Source: CAZXBB01 sp964638815 (GTDB lineage Bacteria > Planctomycetota > Phycisphaerae > Phycisphaerales > SM1A02). From it: a DNA stretch of 7,212 nt. Both the position numbers and the translations under genes were made by a program. Of this stretch, positions 6,011 to 7,212 are shown in pieces (within the stretch, counting starts at the first letter, position 1; the number at the start of each line of letters is the position of its first letter). The notes under the pieces were generated by a model, which was not told the DNA's origin, searched no databases, and was given only the letters and a program-made list of their open reading frames with translations. The stretch lies in contig CAZXBB010000199.1 of the NCBI GenBank assembly GCA_964638815.1, forward strand, positions 1 through 7,212. The letters run 5' to 3'.

Positions 6011-6055
6011 AATGACCCGAATCAGAATGACCCGAATGAGAAAGACCCGAGTCAT
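6011..6055 (+). repeat. Three tandem 15-base units over the glycosyltransferase start
   Basis: The units are AATGACCCGAATCAG, AATGACCCGAATGAG and AAAGACCCGAGTCAT. Units 1 and 2 differ at one base and unit 3 is more diverged. Fifteen bases are five codons, so each copy keeps the downstream frame. The array places in-frame ATGs at 6012, 6027, 6036 and 6054. Confidence 0.8.
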
Positions 6056-7212
6056 GCACATCTCCACCCGCCTCATTCTCGGCGGGTCGCAGGAGAACAC
6101 CGTGCTCTCCTGCGAGGGCCAGTCGCAGCGTGGCCACGCCGTGTCGCTCGTGTTCGGGCCGATCTACGGGCCGGAGGGCTCCCTGCTCCAGCGCGTGCGC
6201 GAGCACGGCGGCATCGAGGCGATCGAGACGCCGCGACTCGTGCGGCAGATCGCCCCGTGGAAGGACGCGCGGTGCTACGGCGATCTGCGCCGCCTGATCC
6301 GCGCGTGGAAACCCGACGTCGTCCACACGCACTCCTCGAAGGCCGGCATCCTCGGTCGCGCGGCCGCGTGGCGCGAGCGCGTGCCGTGCGTCGTTCACAC
6401 CATCCACGGCCTCGCGTTCCATCCGTACCAGGCCCGCTGGCGCAACGCCGTCTACATCCTCGCCGAGCGATACGCGGCCAGACGATGCCACCGGATCCTT
6501 TGCGTCGCCGACGCGATGCGCGAGCAGGCACTCGCGGCGGGTATCGGTCGGCGCGAGCAGTACGCCACGGTGTACTCGGGCATGGAGGTTGACCGTTTCG
6601 TCGCCCCGGCGTACGACCGCGCTCAGGTTCGCGCCGAGCTCGGCCTCGCCCCGGACGACTTCGTAGTCGGCACGATCGCGCGGCTCGCCGAGCTGAAGGG
6701 GCACGACGACCTGCTCGACGCCCTCGGCCCGCTGATGCGCGAACACGCGCGTCTCAAGCTCCTCTGGGTCGGCGACGGATGGTGGCGCGATCGCCTGCTC
6801 GGACGCGTGGCGGAGATGGGTCTGCGCGATCGCGTGCTCGCCGTTGGGCTCGTGCCGTCCGAGGAGATCCCGAAGTACCTCCAGGCCATGGACGTCCTCG
6901 CCCACCCGAGCTATCGCGAAGGCCTGCCGCGCGCGGTGACGCAGGCGCTGCTCAGCGCGGTCCCGGCCATCGCGTATGATGTGGACGGCGCGAGTGAGGT
7001 GTGCATCGACGGCGAGACGGGACGACTCGTCGCGCCGGGAGACCGGACGGGCCTCGCCGCCGCGACGCGCGAGCTCATGTCGGACGACGCGCTGCGTTTG
7101 CGCATGGGCGACGCGGGACGCGAGCGGTGCCGGCGGCAGTTCTCAGCGGAGAAGATGGTTGAGGATCTCGAGAGGATCTATGCCGAGGTGCTCGAAGCCG
7201 GCGGGCGTCGTC
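6036..7212 (+). CDS. GT4-family (GT-B fold) glycosyltransferase, 3' end off the window
   Basis: Predicted retaining glycosyltransferase that moves a sugar from a nucleotide donor, probably to a lipid-linked or surface-glycan acceptor at the inner face of the membrane. 392 codons are visible with no stop. The N-terminal acceptor domain has VMHISTRLILGGSQENT (6-22), GPEGSLL (45-51) and DVVHTHSSKAGILGRAAAW (94-112), then HTIHGLAFHPYQ (121-132). The C-terminal donor domain has GTIARLAELKGHDDLL (212-227; Arg216 and Lys221 at donor-phosphate positions), WVGDG (244-248), REGLPRAVTQAL (294-305) and the YDVDGASEV loop (314-322). In the family EX7E motif the first Glu is Glu295 but the second is Gln303, a change I also recall from related GT4 subgroups. 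The start is uncertain: in-frame ATGs lie at 6012, 6027, 6036 and 6054. The last would remove the usual RVMH beta strand, so 6036 is chosen. Only a short C-terminus should be missing. Donor and acceptor cannot be told. Confidence 0.9.
   Translation, partial: MRKTRVMHISTRLILGGSQENTVLSCEGQSQRGHAVSLVFGPIYGPEGSLLQRVREHGGIEAIETPRLVRQIAPWKDARCYGDLRRLIRAWKPDVVHTHSSKAGILGRAAAWRERVPCVVHTIHGLAFHPYQARWRNAVYILAERYAARRCHRILCVADAMREQALAAGIGRREQYATVYSGMEVDRFVAPAYDRAQVRAELGLAPDDFVVGTIARLAELKGHDDLLDALGPLMREHARLKLLWVGDGWWRDRLLGRVAEMGLRDRVLAVGLVPSEEIPKYLQAMDVLAHPSYREGLPRAVTQALLSAVPAIAYDVDGASEVCIDGETGRLVAPGDRTGLAAATRELMSDDALRLRMGDAGRERCRRQFSAEKMVEDLERIYAEVLEAGGRR

Overview
This is a GC-rich bacterial window of 7.2 kb with dense coding and an ordinary chromosomal character. 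It holds six protein-coding genes, two of them cut by the window edges. No rRNA, tRNA, CRISPR array or insertion sequence was seen. The lineage is an inference only. Very high GC, missing Shine-Dalgarno sequences, a PilZ signalling protein and a GT4 glycosyltransferase of a type I associate with Planctomycetota (perhaps Phycisphaerae) point that way, but another GC-rich phylum cannot be excluded.

Layout: a glycerate 2-kinase gene runs leftwards off the window (1-1084, minus). All other genes are on the plus strand. Divergent from the kinase is a DedA/VTT-family membrane protein (1209-1901). Next comes an unusual two-domain protein (1986-3122) with an archaeal AdkA-like nucleotide-kinase fold whose P-loop is degenerate, followed by a nucleoside 2-deoxyribosyltransferase-like domain. 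After a 240-base gap lies a membrane-anchored PAS / degenerate histidine kinase / PilZ fusion (3363-5078). Then comes truA, tRNA pseudouridine synthase (5099-5905). The last gene is a GT4 glycosyltransferase (6036 to the right edge).

The genes do not form one pathway. They look like separate transcription units: central carbon metabolism (glycerate), membrane homeostasis (DedA), nucleotide chemistry or sensing (AdkA/NDT-like), c-di-GMP-linked signalling (PAS-PilZ), tRNA modification (TruA) and cell-surface glycan synthesis (GT4). PilZ signalling and surface glycans could be linked functionally, but nothing here proves it.

Three points stand out. (1) The PAS-PilZ protein has Asp where the phosphoacceptor His should be, and has lost its N-box Asn residues, yet both PilZ c-di-GMP motifs are intact. 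This suggests a pseudokinase receptor. (2) The kinase-like/NDT-like fusion has no function I can name. (3) About 190 bases between truA and the glycosyltransferase are built almost entirely of short tandem and inverted repeats. These repeats encode the tail of TruA and supply several in-frame starts for the glycosyltransferase. In addition, -10-like boxes sit only 6 to 8 bases before the ATGs of two genes, which suggests leaderless mRNAs.
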